Shown piece by piece: positions 15,507 to 26,222 of a DNA stretch of 45,484 nucleotides. Numbering within the stretch: position 1 is the first letter of the stretch; each line of letters opens with the position of its first letter. The notes beneath the pieces are model-generated. The model had not been told where the DNA came from and ran no database searches. It saw nothing but the letters and a program-made list of their open reading frames with translations. The DNA comes from CALLPQ01 sp039819545. Its GTDB lineage: Bacteria > Pseudomonadota > Alphaproteobacteria > Caulobacterales > Parvularculaceae. A program made the position numbers and the translations under genes. Where the stretch lies: NCBI GenBank assembly GCA_039819545.1, contig JBCBRS010000022.1:1-45484 (forward strand), written 5' to 3'.

Positions 15507-15535
15507 TTGCAAAATGAGAACAAATTGCGTACATT
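15507..15535 (+). promoter_or_regulatory. recA promoter with embedded LexA-like box
   Basis: TTGCAA (15507-15512), a 17-bp spacer and TACATT (15530-15535) form a plausible sigma-70 promoter. GAAC-N7-GTAC (15518-15532) sits inside it and differs by one base from the alphaproteobacterial LexA box GAAC-N7-GAAC. LexA bound here would block RNA polymerase, as expected for an SOS-regulated recA. lexA itself is not in the window. Confidence 0.6.
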
Positions 15536-15583
15536 TAAAAGAGTTTGACATGCGGGAACAGCGCCCCAACAACGGAGAAAAGT

Positions 15584-16675
15584 ATGGTTCGCGATAATTT
15601 GCGACTGGTAGAGGATGAAAAAGGCGTGGACAAATCCAAGGCGCTGGACGCTGCGATCTCACAGATTGATAAAGCTTTCGGCAAGGGCTCGCTCATGCGG
15701 CTGGGCGACCGGGAAGTTGTTGATATTGAAGCCTATTCTACCGGCTCCCTCGGTCTTGATATTGCCTTAGGGATCGGCGGATTGCCTAAAGGGCGGGTGA
15801 TTGAGGTTTATGGGCCGGAAAGTTCCGGGAAAACCACACTCGCCCTGCAATGTGCGGCCGAAGTGCAAAAAGCGGGCGGTGTTGCCGCCTTTATTGACGC
15901 TGAACATGCACTTGATCCCATCTATGCGCAAAAGCTGGGGGTCAATCTTGATGATCTCCTGATTTCACAGCCCGATACGGGCGAGCAAGCGTTGGAAATT
16001 ACCGATACGCTCGTGCGCTCCGGCGCCGTTGATATCCTGGTGGTTGATAGTGTGGCGGCCCTGACCCCGCGGGCCGAACTGGAAGGCGATATGGGCGATA
16101 GCCTTCCCGGTCTTCAGGCCCGGTTGATGAGCCAGGCCCTGCGGAAATTGACCGGGTCCATCTCCAAATCCAATTGCCTTGTGATTTTTATCAACCAGAT
16201 CCGGATTAAGATCGGCGTGATGTTTGGCTCACCGGAAACCACCACTGGCGGGAATGCACTGAAATTCTATTCTTCCGTGCGTCTGGATATTCGCCGGATT
16301 GGCGCCATCAAAAACCGGGATGAGGTGGTGGGCAACCAGACCCGCGTGAAGATCGTCAAGAACAAGGTTGCTCCGCCGTTCAAGCAGGTTGAATTCGACA
16401 TCATGTATGGTGAGGGCATTTCCAAAACCGGGGAGTTGATCGACCTTGGTGTCAAAGGCGGTGTGGTCGACAAATCAGGGTCCTGGTTCTCATATAATGG
16501 GGAGCGCGTGGGTCAGGGCCGCGAAAATGCCAAACAGTTTCTGCGTGATAATCCCGACATCGCCAACGCCATCGAGACCGCCATTCGCAGTAATGCGGGT
16601 CTGATCGCTGAAGAGATGCTCACTGGCGAAAATGGCGAAGAGGATGATGACGGCGACGAAGCCTTGAAGGCTTAG
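15584..16675 (+). CDS. recA: Recombinase RecA
   Basis: A 363-residue RecA of normal length. It binds single-stranded DNA, catalyses strand exchange and stimulates LexA self-cleavage. Walker A is GPESSGKT (77-84); further signatures are AFIDAEHALDP, LLISQPDTGEQALEI (the glutamine gamma-phosphate sensor region) and INQIR(I/M)KIGVMFG (L2 DNA-binding loop region). The C-terminus is acidic (EEDDDGDEA), as in other RecA proteins. I chose the ATG at 15584 because GGAG lies six bases upstream and the N-terminus then matches alphaproteobacterial RecA; the frame is open back to 15545. The gene is monocistronic, closed by a strong terminator, with alaS next, a conserved order in this class. Confidence 0.99.
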   Translation: MVRDNLRLVEDEKGVDKSKALDAAISQIDKAFGKGSLMRLGDREVVDIEAYSTGSLGLDIALGIGGLPKGRVIEVYGPESSGKTTLALQCAAEVQKAGGVAAFIDAEHALDPIYAQKLGVNLDDLLISQPDTGEQALEITDTLVRSGAVDILVVDSVAALTPRAELEGDMGDSLPGLQARLMSQALRKLTGSISKSNCLVIFINQIRIKIGVMFGSPETTTGGNALKFYSSVRLDIRRIGAIKNRDEVVGNQTRVKIVKNKVAPPFKQVEFDIMYGEGISKTGELIDLGVKGGVVDKSGSWFSYNGERVGQGRENAKQFLRDNPDIANAIETAIRSNAGLIAEEMLTGENGEEDDDGDEALKA

Positions 16676-16726
16676 AGGGTCGGCGAAATCGGATAAATCC
16701 GTTTGGTGCGCCAAACGCAAAGTATT

Positions 16727-16760
16727 AAGCGGCGGGGAAAGCAGTCCCCGCCGCTTTTTT
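16727..16760 (+). terminator. Intrinsic terminator of recA
   Basis: Arms AAGCGGCGGGGA (16727-16738) and TCCCCGCCGCTT (16745-16756) are perfectly complementary over 12 bp with a six-base loop and run straight into T-residues to 16760. It sits 50 bases beyond the recA stop. Confidence 0.95.
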
Positions 16761-16941
16761 ATGGGAAGCACTTTATAAGAACGCTTCGTCGTAGACTTTA
16801 TGGTTAGCGGCAACTGCCTCATTTGAGCGCTGGACTTTGCCTAGAATCCGGACGCGAAAATCCCTATAGATCGCAGGTAACACAGCGGCGTTGCGCCGCT
16901 TCGACCCTTATTCAACCCTGCCCACCGGGAAGACGATCACC

Positions 16942-19680
<2,739 letters not shown>

Positions 19681-19750
19681 ACTGCGGGGGTCTGTTCGGA
19701 TTGATTGCGCCGGATCCACACCTCCCCAATAGGGTAAACAATCGTGTTCC

Positions 19751-19830
19751 CATAATTGGCGTACGGAGGGCGTGGAGACAGGCAACGGGTCCGTACCACG
19801 CTTGCCCAGTAATGCGGTCTTAATCTTAGA
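19751..19830 (-). repeat. Degenerate copy of the palindromic intergenic repeat, inverted
   Basis: Read on the plus strand this matches the reverse complement of copy B. TAATTGG-GTACGGAGG is followed by GGCAAC, a GGGTCCG core, CGCTTGCCC and AATGCGGT, in the same order as in copies A and B. The CCCGGG hairpin arms are eroded and a small insertion separates the blocks, so it is an old copy. It fills much of the alaS/tig convergent gap (19681-19873). Confidence 0.65.
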
Positions 19831-19873
19831 TGACACCCGGTGCATACGAGCCAGGGGTGGATAATTCCTAGCC

Positions 19874-21208
19874 TCAGACGTCTTCGCCGTCGGGGTCTTT
19901 CATCAGGTCTTCTTTAGACACCGTCTTGTCCGTAACCGATGCATTCTCAATGATGTGGTCCACAACCCGTTCCTCGAATAGCGGCGCGCGGAGTTGCGCC
20001 ATGGCTTGTGGGTTGGAGCGATAAAATTCGAGGACCTCGCGCTCCTGACCGGGGAACTGTTGTGCAGATCGAATAATCTCGCGCTGCACATCGTCGGCGG
20101 GCACGTCCACATTGGCCTTTTTGCCAATCTCAGCCAGCACGAGACCCAGACGCACACGGCGTTCAGCGATCTTGCGATAGTCAGTGCGCAGCTCTTCTTC
20201 GGTCTTGTCTTTATCTTCCTCATCGCGCTCGGCGTTCTCGACCTGCGACCAGATTTGATTGAACTCCGCATCAACCATTGATTTTGGCAAGTCGAAATCG
20301 TGCGCATCATCAAGCTTGTCGAGCAGAGCCCGCTTTACGTGAGAGCGCGAGAGGCCAGCATAGTCTTGTTCGATCCGCTCACGAACTTTATCTTTAAGCT
20401 CGGCCAGATCCTTCAGCCCCACTTTTTCAGCCAGCGCATCATCAATGGCCACGTCATCGGCCACCTTGATCTCGTGCACATGCACGGCGAAGACGGCGTC
20501 TTTTCCCGCGAGCGGCTGGTGACCATAATCTTCAGGGAATGTCACCTTCACGTCGAGTTCATCGCCTTTTTTGGTACCCACAAGCTGCTCTTCAAAGCCG
20601 GGGATAAAGCTGCCGGAACCCAACACCAACTCGGCATTTTCCCCCTTGCCGCCTTCGAAGGCGGTACCGTCAATGGTGCCTTCAAAATCGATTACCACCA
20701 TATCGTCATTGGCGGCAGCTGCGTCGGCATCTTTGGCGGAATAACTGCGTTGTTGCTCGGCGATGGCATCCAGCGCCTCGTTCAAATCCGCCTCGGGCAC
20801 CACGGCAACTGGGCGCGTCAGGGCGAGGTCATCAAGGCTTGCCGGTTCAAAGGTGGGCAGAATTTCCGCATGCACATCATATTCAAGATCGGCTTTCCCG
20901 GCCATGACGGCATCCATATCGGAATGGAATTCAGGGTTGGGCGGCGTTGCGGGTTGCAGATCGCGGTCGGTGAAGGCCTTGGTGGCCGTCTCTTCCACCA
21001 GCTGCTGAACGATCTCGCTCATAAAGCCTTTGCCATACATCTTTTTGAGGAACGGCACCGGCGCCTTGCCCTTACGAAACCCTTTAAGATGGATTTCGTC
21101 TTTCATGCCCTCAATTTTCGCGGTCAGTTTCTCATCCAGCTCCGTGGCGGAGACGGTGACTTTGAATTTGCGCTCGAGGCCCTCATTGGAGACTTCGGTG
21201 ACATCCAT
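19874..21208 (-). CDS. tig: Trigger factor (ribosome-associated chaperone, PPIase)
   Basis: A 444-residue protein, close to the usual 430-450. The N-terminal ribosome-binding domain contains GFRKGKAP (43-50), the L23-docking loop. The FKBP-type peptidyl-prolyl isomerase domain lies at about 160-245 (VVIDFEGTIDGTAFEGG, FIPGFEEQLVG, FPEDYG). The remainder is the helical C-terminal chaperone body. It binds nascent chains at the ribosomal tunnel exit. Its minus-strand start is 82 bases from the 3' end of tRNA-Leu on the same strand, a common alphaproteobacterial order. clpP/clpX are not adjacent. Confidence 0.98.
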   Translation of the reverse strand: MDVTEVSNEGLERKFKVTVSATELDEKLTAKIEGMKDEIHLKGFRKGKAPVPFLKKMYGKGFMSEIVQQLVEETATKAFTDRDLQPATPPNPEFHSDMDAVMAGKADLEYDVHAEILPTFEPASLDDLALTRPVAVVPEADLNEALDAIAEQQRSYSAKDADAAAANDDMVVIDFEGTIDGTAFEGGKGENAELVLGSGSFIPGFEEQLVGTKKGDELDVKVTFPEDYGHQPLAGKDAVFAVHVHEIKVADDVAIDDALAEKVGLKDLAELKDKVRERIEQDYAGLSRSHVKRALLDKLDDAHDFDLPKSMVDAEFNQIWSQVENAERDEEDKDKTEEELRTDYRKIAERRVRLGLVLAEIGKKANVDVPADDVQREIIRSAQQFPGQEREVLEFYRSNPQAMAQLRAPLFEERVVDHIIENASVTDKTVSKEDLMKDPDGEDV

Positions 21209-21289
21209 CTTTATACTCTCTTCATGCGTTCAAATCGGCAGGGCCTTCCCTGCCGACGATCGGGGCCCCGCCCCGGTATGGTTCCAAAT

Positions 21290-21374
21290 GGTGCGGATGA
21301 GAGGAATCGAACCTCCACGGATTGCTCCACTGGAACCTAAATCCAGCGCGTCTACCAGTTCCGCCACATCCGCA
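21290..21374 (-). tRNA. tRNA-Leu (anticodon TAG), CCA encoded
   Basis: Acceptor arms GCGGATG (21374-21368) and CATCCGC (21300-21294) pair perfectly, followed by discriminator A and an encoded CCA (21292-21290). The D-arm (GGCGGAACTGGTAGACGC type), an anticodon stem CTGGA/TCCAG with loop TTTAGGT (anticodon TAG), a long variable arm as expected for class II tRNA-Leu, and a T-arm with GGTTCGATTCC are all visible. It reads CUA and probably other CUN codons. Confidence 0.97.
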
Positions 21375-21432
21375 AATTTTGTGCTGCGCGCCTTACGACA
21401 GGGCAATGCCCATCACGCGCTTTGAGCGCGCC

Positions 21433-21460
21433 TCTATAGCAGAGCCACCCCGCTTGTCGA
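21433..21460 (-). promoter_or_regulatory. Promoter candidate for tRNA-Leu
   Basis: On the minus strand TCGACA (21460-21455), a 16-bp spacer and TATAGA (21438-21433) form a good sigma-70 promoter about 60 bases upstream of the tRNA 5' end. GC-rich sequence follows the -10 element, typical of stable-RNA promoters. Confidence 0.55.
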
Positions 21461-21549
21461 GCGCTAATCGAGGCTACAGATCAGGTTGATGATATCGGGG
21501 TAAGCCCCGGCAAAACGGGCCGGTTTTTGGCGCGGTGCGCCCCCCCGCC

Positions 21550-22002
21550 CTAGCGCGCAGACCCCATGGATTGGCTGCAGGGTCCGCACAGCCCCTTCAC
21601 CTCCAGCCTTGCGGCACGGAGCAGAAATTGGCGCTCTTGCAAGAGCGGGCGGATATCACTTTCAATCTCGCGTTCAAGCGGAACCTCGTCCACCGCGTTG
21701 CATTGCGTACAGATCAGGAAAACCTGCACGGCATGGACCGCCTCGTGATTGCACAAGACAAAGGCATTGATGCCATCCAGCTTGTGGATAACGCCTTTTT
21801 CCTCCAACCCGTCGAGCGCCCGGTAAACCGTCATCGGCGCGCGGACACCTTTTTCCTTTAACTTATCGAGAATTTCATAGGCCTTTTGGGGCTGATGGGT
21901 CTCCACCAGCGTATCCCAAACGAGCTTTTCATTCTTGGTGAGGCCACTGGCAGGCACCGGGTGCGGATGATCGCACGGATTGATCAAAGGCTGGCTGACC
22001 AT
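21550..22002 (-). CDS. zur: Fur-family metalloregulator, probably Zur
   Basis: A 150-residue Fur-family repressor. The winged helix lies at about 20-85 (YEILDKLKEKGVRAPMTVYRALDGLEEKGVIHKL). The metal and dimerisation half has CNHEAVHAVQVFLICTQC and a C-terminal CGPC, giving the two CxxC pairs of the structural zinc site. The wording KxPTVYRAL-type helix and HAVQVFLIC resemble Zur more than iron-sensing Fur, and the alphaproteobacterial Fur/Mur proteins I know look different, so Zur is favoured but not certain. GGGAG lies upstream of the ATG. It is divergent from typA across about 220 bases with AT-rich repeats (22023-22054) that may be its own operator. No znuABC genes are in the window. Confidence 0.85.
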   Translation of the reverse strand: MVSQPLINPCDHPHPVPASGLTKNEKLVWDTLVETHQPQKAYEILDKLKEKGVRAPMTVYRALDGLEEKGVIHKLDGINAFVLCNHEAVHAVQVFLICTQCNAVDEVPLEREIESDIRPLLQERQFLLRAARLEVKGLCGPCSQSMGSAR

Positions 22003-22022
22003 GATTTCGCTCCCGCTTACGC

Positions 22023-22054
22023 TGATATGCGCGCGTTATATCAATGTTATATCA
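22023..22054. promoter_or_regulatory. AT-rich operator candidate for the Zur-like regulator
   Basis: GTTATATCA occurs twice, at 22035-22043 and 22046-22054, offset by 11 bp (one helical turn). An inverted TGATAT at 22023-22028 faces the first copy. Zur boxes in alphaproteobacteria carry ATGTTATA-type half-sites, and ATGTTATA is present at 22044-22051. The position just upstream of the regulator fits autoregulation. The typA start is 170 bases away. Confidence 0.5.
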
Positions 22055-22222
22055 TATGCGATTGACCGCAGTGCCCAAGCCCCGCCTCCCCGAATTCGCG
22101 AAAGCGTTGCCAGTTTGCACCTATGGGGCGAAAGCGGTGTGCGCTGCCTTCCGCAACACGCTGAGCCGGGCAAGCCCCGCGTCGCCCGTTGCATTCTCAC
22201 GAAAACCCTATAAGGGAGCGCC

Positions 22223-24091
22223 ATGACGCACCGCACAAACACGCCCCAAACCCGCGCCCTCCTCCGCAATATCGCCATTATCGCCCATGTTGACCATGGC
22301 AAAACAACGCTCGTCGATGAGATGTTGCGCCAGTCCGGCGCCGTTCAGGCCCATTCCGAGATGGCTGAGCGCGCCATGGACTCCAACGATATTGAGCGCG
22401 AGCGTGGGATCACGATCCTTGCGAAATGTACCTCCGTGCGGTGGGAGGAAACGGCCGAGCCGATCCGCCTGAATATTATCGATACGCCCGGGCACGCGGA
22501 TTTTGGCGGCGAGGTCGAACGCATTCTGTCCATGGTTGACGGCTGTCTGTTGCTGGTCGACGCCGCCGAGGGGCCGATGCCGCAAACGAAATTTGTTCTG
22601 TCAAAAGCCCTTGCGCTGGGCCTGCGCCCTATTGTGGTTTTGAACAAGGTTGATCGACCAAGTGCGGACCCTGACGCCGCCCTTGATGCGGCGTTTGATC
22701 TTTTTGCGGCATTGGGCGCCAATGACGAACAGCTTGATTTTCCCGTGCTCTATGCCTCGGGCCGTGACGGCTGGGCCGACCCCGCGCTTGATGGCCCACG
22801 CGAAAATCTGAACGCATTGTTTGAAACCATCATTGAACATGTTCCCTCCCCACCGGTTACAGAGGATGCAGCAGATCAGCCCTTTTCCATGCTCGCCACA
22901 ACACTGGAAGCTGACCCCTTTCTGGGTCGCATCCTCACGGGCAGGATCAGTACAGGGATCATTCGCCCCAACACGACCCTAAAAGCGCTATCGAGCGACG
23001 GGTCTGAAATAGAACGTGTACGTATAACAAAAGTGCTGGCCTTTCGCGGGCTAAAGCGGCAACCCATTGAGGAAGCCCGGCCAGGTGATATTGTTGCTAT
23101 TGCTGGTTACACCAAAGCCTCGGTGGCGGACACACTGGCTGACCTTTCCGTGGAAACGGCCCTGCCATCACAGCCGATTGATCCGCCAACGCTGTCGATC
23201 ACACTGGCGCCAAACGATTCCCCGCTTGCGGGCCGCGAGGGATCGAAAGTCCAGTCGCGGGTCATCCGTGAGCGTCTTTTCCGCCAAGCCGAAGGCGACA
23301 TCGCCATCACCGTCACAGAAACTGCCAGCAAGGATGCATTCGAAGTTGCCGGGCGCGGCGAATTGCAATTGGGCGTCCTGATTGAAAATATGCGCCGCGA
23401 AGGGTTTGAACTCGCCGTGTCTCGACCGCGGGTTTTGACCCGGCGCGATGACAATGATGTTTTGACTGAGCCCATTGAGGAAGTGACCATTGACGTCGAT
23501 GATGATTTCTCCGGCGTCGTCATTGAGAAGCTGACCCGCAAAAAGGGTGAACTGATCGAGATGAAACCATCAGGGGGCGGAAAGACCCGAATGGTTATGA
23601 ATATCCCGGCCCGCGCTTTGATTGGCTATCACGGGGAATTCCTGACCGATACGCGCGGGACGGGCGTTATGAACCGCGCCTATCTGCACCATGCACCCTA
23701 TAAGGGGGCGATTGAGGGGCGGCGCAATGGCGTCTTAATTGCCAATGGCGATGGCGAGGCAGTGCCCTTTGCCCTGTGGAACCTTGAAGAACGGGGGATC
23801 ATGTTCATCGGCCCAGGTGAGAAAGTCTACAAAGGGATGATCATCGGCGAAAACGCCAAGCCCGATGATCTTGATGTGAACCCGCTAAAAGCCAAACAGC
23901 TGACCAATATCCGCGCCGCCGGCAAAGACGATGCAGTCCGCCTGACCCCGCCAAAACGACTGACCCTAGAGGTGGCAATATCTTACATTGATGAGGATGA
24001 ATTGGTAGAGGTCACGCCAGAATCAATCCGCCTGCGGAAAATTGAGCTAGAGCCCCACATGCGAAAACGCCGGGCGAAGGAAGCAAGCTAA
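22223..24091 (+). CDS. typA: Ribosome-associated GTPase TypA/BipA
   Basis: A 622-residue translational GTPase, slightly longer than the usual 605-610. G1 is AHVDHGKTT (21-29), the switch region has RGITI, G3 is DTPGHADFGGEVER and G4 is NKVD. Domains resembling EF-G II, III and V follow, then the BipA-specific C-terminal domain (TPPKRLTLEVAISYIDEDELVEVTP). BipA binds the 70S ribosome at the EF-G site and assists 50S assembly and growth under stress or cold. GGGAG precedes the ATG. Its stop is only three bases from the convergent desaturase stop. Confidence 0.98.
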   Translation: MTHRTNTPQTRALLRNIAIIAHVDHGKTTLVDEMLRQSGAVQAHSEMAERAMDSNDIERERGITILAKCTSVRWEETAEPIRLNIIDTPGHADFGGEVERILSMVDGCLLLVDAAEGPMPQTKFVLSKALALGLRPIVVLNKVDRPSADPDAALDAAFDLFAALGANDEQLDFPVLYASGRDGWADPALDGPRENLNALFETIIEHVPSPPVTEDAADQPFSMLATTLEADPFLGRILTGRISTGIIRPNTTLKALSSDGSEIERVRITKVLAFRGLKRQPIEEARPGDIVAIAGYTKASVADTLADLSVETALPSQPIDPPTLSITLAPNDSPLAGREGSKVQSRVIRERLFRQAEGDIAITVTETASKDAFEVAGRGELQLGVLIENMRREGFELAVSRPRVLTRRDDNDVLTEPIEEVTIDVDDDFSGVVIEKLTRKKGELIEMKPSGGGKTRMVMNIPARALIGYHGEFLTDTRGTGVMNRAYLHHAPYKGAIEGRRNGVLIANGDGEAVPFALWNLEERGIMFIGPGEKVYKGMIIGENAKPDDLDVNPLKAKQLTNIRAAGKDDAVRLTPPKRLTLEVAISYIDEDELVEVTPESIRLRKIELEPHMRKRRAKEAS

Positions 24092-24094
24092 GCG

Positions 24095-25063
24095 TTATCG
24101 CTTCGCGCTGGAGGCACTCTTGCGGTTTTTTGTGTTGCTTAGGTCAATCACCGTTATCCCCTCCGCCCTCAACCAGGGCTCGATTTCGTCGTAGAGGCGC
24201 ACCACTCGTGTCCACGGCACGCGGGGATATAAATGGTGGATCAGGTGAAAGGTCTGGTTCATCACCAGAAAATTCCCTGCGGCGCGGATAGGGGCCGGCA
24301 GGATATAGGCCGGTGCATCACCCACCATGGTGCGAGCATGGGGGTGATGGAAGAGCCAGTCAAAAACAAACGCCACCAGAAAAATCGCAATATGGGCCGG
24401 GATCAGCCAAATCACGAGAAGTGGTTTGAGAAACCCGCCCATGACCGCCACACCCACAAGACCAACAATCGCCACCAAAGATATGACAAGCTGTATACGG
24501 ATGGTTGGCGGCGCCTTTCGCAAGATTACCCCGTAATAAGGAATATGCATGGTGGCGCACCGCGCGAGGACCGTCACCATTCGCCCGCCGGCCACCCAAT
24601 GGTCAGGATCGCGGCCCGGATCATTGAAATGATGGTGATGGCCCAAATGGGCAAACTTGAAGGCGGAAAACGGGATCAGATAGGCAATGCCTACGATATG
24701 CGCACACAGACGATTGATCTGCCGAAGCCAGGGATGCTCCCGGCAATAAACCGAGTGCGCGCTATCGTGGAGGACGGTAAAAGCAAAATATTGGGCAATC
24801 CCGTTGATCAGGATTGTCAACCACGCTGGTGCCATGCCCGCCAAATACGCCCATCCCATGGCGCCCATGACCGCAGCCGCGCCAAAAAACAACGCGAACT
24901 GGTAATAGACCGGTGCCCGCATATGAACCATGGCCCGGTGCAACGCCTCCTCACACGTTCGGGCCGGGGGCAAGGGAGCGGGCTGATTGACTGGACGCGG
25001 CGCGCGCGCACGGAAGTCCCGTACGATGTTTACGCGTCGCAAAATTGTTGAACTGTTCCCCAT
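24095..25063 (-). CDS. CrtR-like membrane di-iron desaturase/hydroxylase
   Basis: A 322-residue integral-membrane protein of the FA_desaturase superfamily. I chose the ATG at 25063, which has a GGGAGAGG stretch upstream; the frame extends to 25105. The three histidine boxes are HDSAH (99-103), HLGHHHH (139-145) and HLIHH (273-277), with a further FHHPH at 238-242; helices separate them. HHHHFNDP..DPDHWV and HHLYPRVPW resemble the cyanobacterial beta-carotene hydroxylase CrtR and its bacterial relatives more than acyl-lipid delta-9 desaturases. Substrate is therefore uncertain: a carotenoid ring or a fatty acyl chain. No carotenoid genes lie nearby. It is convergent with typA and divergent from the DUF547 gene. 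Confidence 0.87.
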   Translation of the reverse strand: MGNSSTILRRVNIVRDFRARAPRPVNQPAPLPPARTCEEALHRAMVHMRAPVYYQFALFFGAAAVMGAMGWAYLAGMAPAWLTILINGIAQYFAFTVLHDSAHSVYCREHPWLRQINRLCAHIVGIAYLIPFSAFKFAHLGHHHHFNDPGRDPDHWVAGGRMVTVLARCATMHIPYYGVILRKAPPTIRIQLVISLVAIVGLVGVAVMGGFLKPLLVIWLIPAHIAIFLVAFVFDWLFHHPHARTMVGDAPAYILPAPIRAAGNFLVMNQTFHLIHHLYPRVPWTRVVRLYDEIEPWLRAEGITVIDLSNTKNRKSASSAKR

Positions 25064-25223
25064 GCAGACCTCTCCCGCAATTTGCAGGTCAACACTACGC
25101 TGCAAAATTAGCGATGGCTATCACCCAAATTGGGGCGTCTACGCGGTCACAGGCATTTGAGTTGTCCGTGTGCGGGCGGTGTGGGATGTCAGTGCTCGAA
25201 AAAAACAGGAACAGGAGCGTGCA

Positions 25224-26186
25224 ATGATCCGGGACGTTTTCAAAACGGGTTATGTTACGAGGACTACGCGGGATTTCAGGCGGATCATTGCCCTGACCGC
25301 TGCTGGTTTTGCGCTGTCTTTGCCGCTTTGTGCCCCAGCCATAGCGCAGGCCCCCGGGGCGCCAGCAGTCGCCACAAACGACGATGCGTTTTCTCGCTTC
25401 TCCGTGCACAACCCCGGTAGCCGCGTGGCGATCAACTATGATCAGGTTGATCAATTTATTAAGGCCGTTTCGGTGCGCAGCCGGGGGCGAATAAAGTTTC
25501 GCTATTCAATCTTACGCGAGGCGGGACGCCCCTATCTCGACCGGTATATCGGCTTCTTGGAGGGGCGTGACCCGTCGCTTCTTTCCAAAGATGAGCAGCT
25601 TGCGTACTGGCTTAATCTTCACAACCTTCTCGTGCTTTCGGCCATCACCCAGGACAAGCCCGGTAAATCACTGAAGCGCTTTCGCGGCACACCAGCGGCA
25701 CCCGGTGCGGGTTGGACAGAAAAACGCGTGACGATCTCCGGCATGGCGCTATCGCTCAGCGATATTGAAGACAACATCATCCTTGCCCAATGGCCAGGCG
25801 CCGCAACCGTGCATGGGCTTTATCAAGGAGCACGCGGCGGGCCAGCCTATCCGGCCACGAGCTTCACCGGTAAAACGGTGACTGACCAATTGTCCACAGC
25901 AGCAAGTGCGGCGATCAACCGGCGGGATACCATATCGGTCAAAAAGGATATATTGTCCGTACCCGCCTATTTTACCTGGTATAAGGATCGCGTGTTTGGC
26001 GGCGAGGAAGCCGGCTACCGGGCCCATATTCTCGACCATGCCGAGGGCAAGTTGGCTGCCAAAGTGCGCGCCACCACGCAAATCAAGGTCAAAAAATTCA
26101 GCTACCGCGTGGAAGACGAGATCGTGCGTGTCCAACAACCCCTCTCCGGATCATCAGGGGTCGGCGGCGGCCTGTCAGGATCGTAG
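25224..26186 (+). CDS. DUF547-containing secreted protein
   Basis: A 320-residue protein from the ATG at 25224 (AGGAGCG upstream). A long signal peptide ends near APAIAQA (about residue 42), preceded by a basic stretch. The DUF547 core follows: AYWLNLHNLLVLSAI (about 132-146), RVTISGMALSLSDIEDNII and a C-terminal half with AAINRRDTI and SVPAYFTWYKDRV. The function of DUF547 is unknown; it is usually exported and has been compared with cysteine-peptidase-like folds, but no catalytic triad is obvious to me here. The gene is divergent from the desaturase by 160 bases and convergent with the M16 peptidase, so it stands alone. Confidence 0.85.
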   Translation: MIRDVFKTGYVTRTTRDFRRIIALTAAGFALSLPLCAPAIAQAPGAPAVATNDDAFSRFSVHNPGSRVAINYDQVDQFIKAVSVRSRGRIKFRYSILREAGRPYLDRYIGFLEGRDPSLLSKDEQLAYWLNLHNLLVLSAITQDKPGKSLKRFRGTPAAPGAGWTEKRVTISGMALSLSDIEDNIILAQWPGAATVHGLYQGARGGPAYPATSFTGKTVTDQLSTAASAAINRRDTISVKKDILSVPAYFTWYKDRVFGGEEAGYRAHILDHAEGKLAAKVRATTQIKVKKFSYRVEDEIVRVQQPLSGSSGVGGGLSGS

Positions 26187-26222
26187 AGGCGGCCTTCCGC
26201 GAGACGTGCGTCGCCCCTTTCC

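Noticed and set aside
20300..21340. Plus-strand frame of 346 codons across tig
   Set aside because: Shadow of trigger factor that also runs through the tRNA-Leu gene.
24233..25051. Plus-strand frame opposite the desaturase
   Set aside because: The minus-strand reading has complete histidine boxes and membrane helices; this one has no coherent features.
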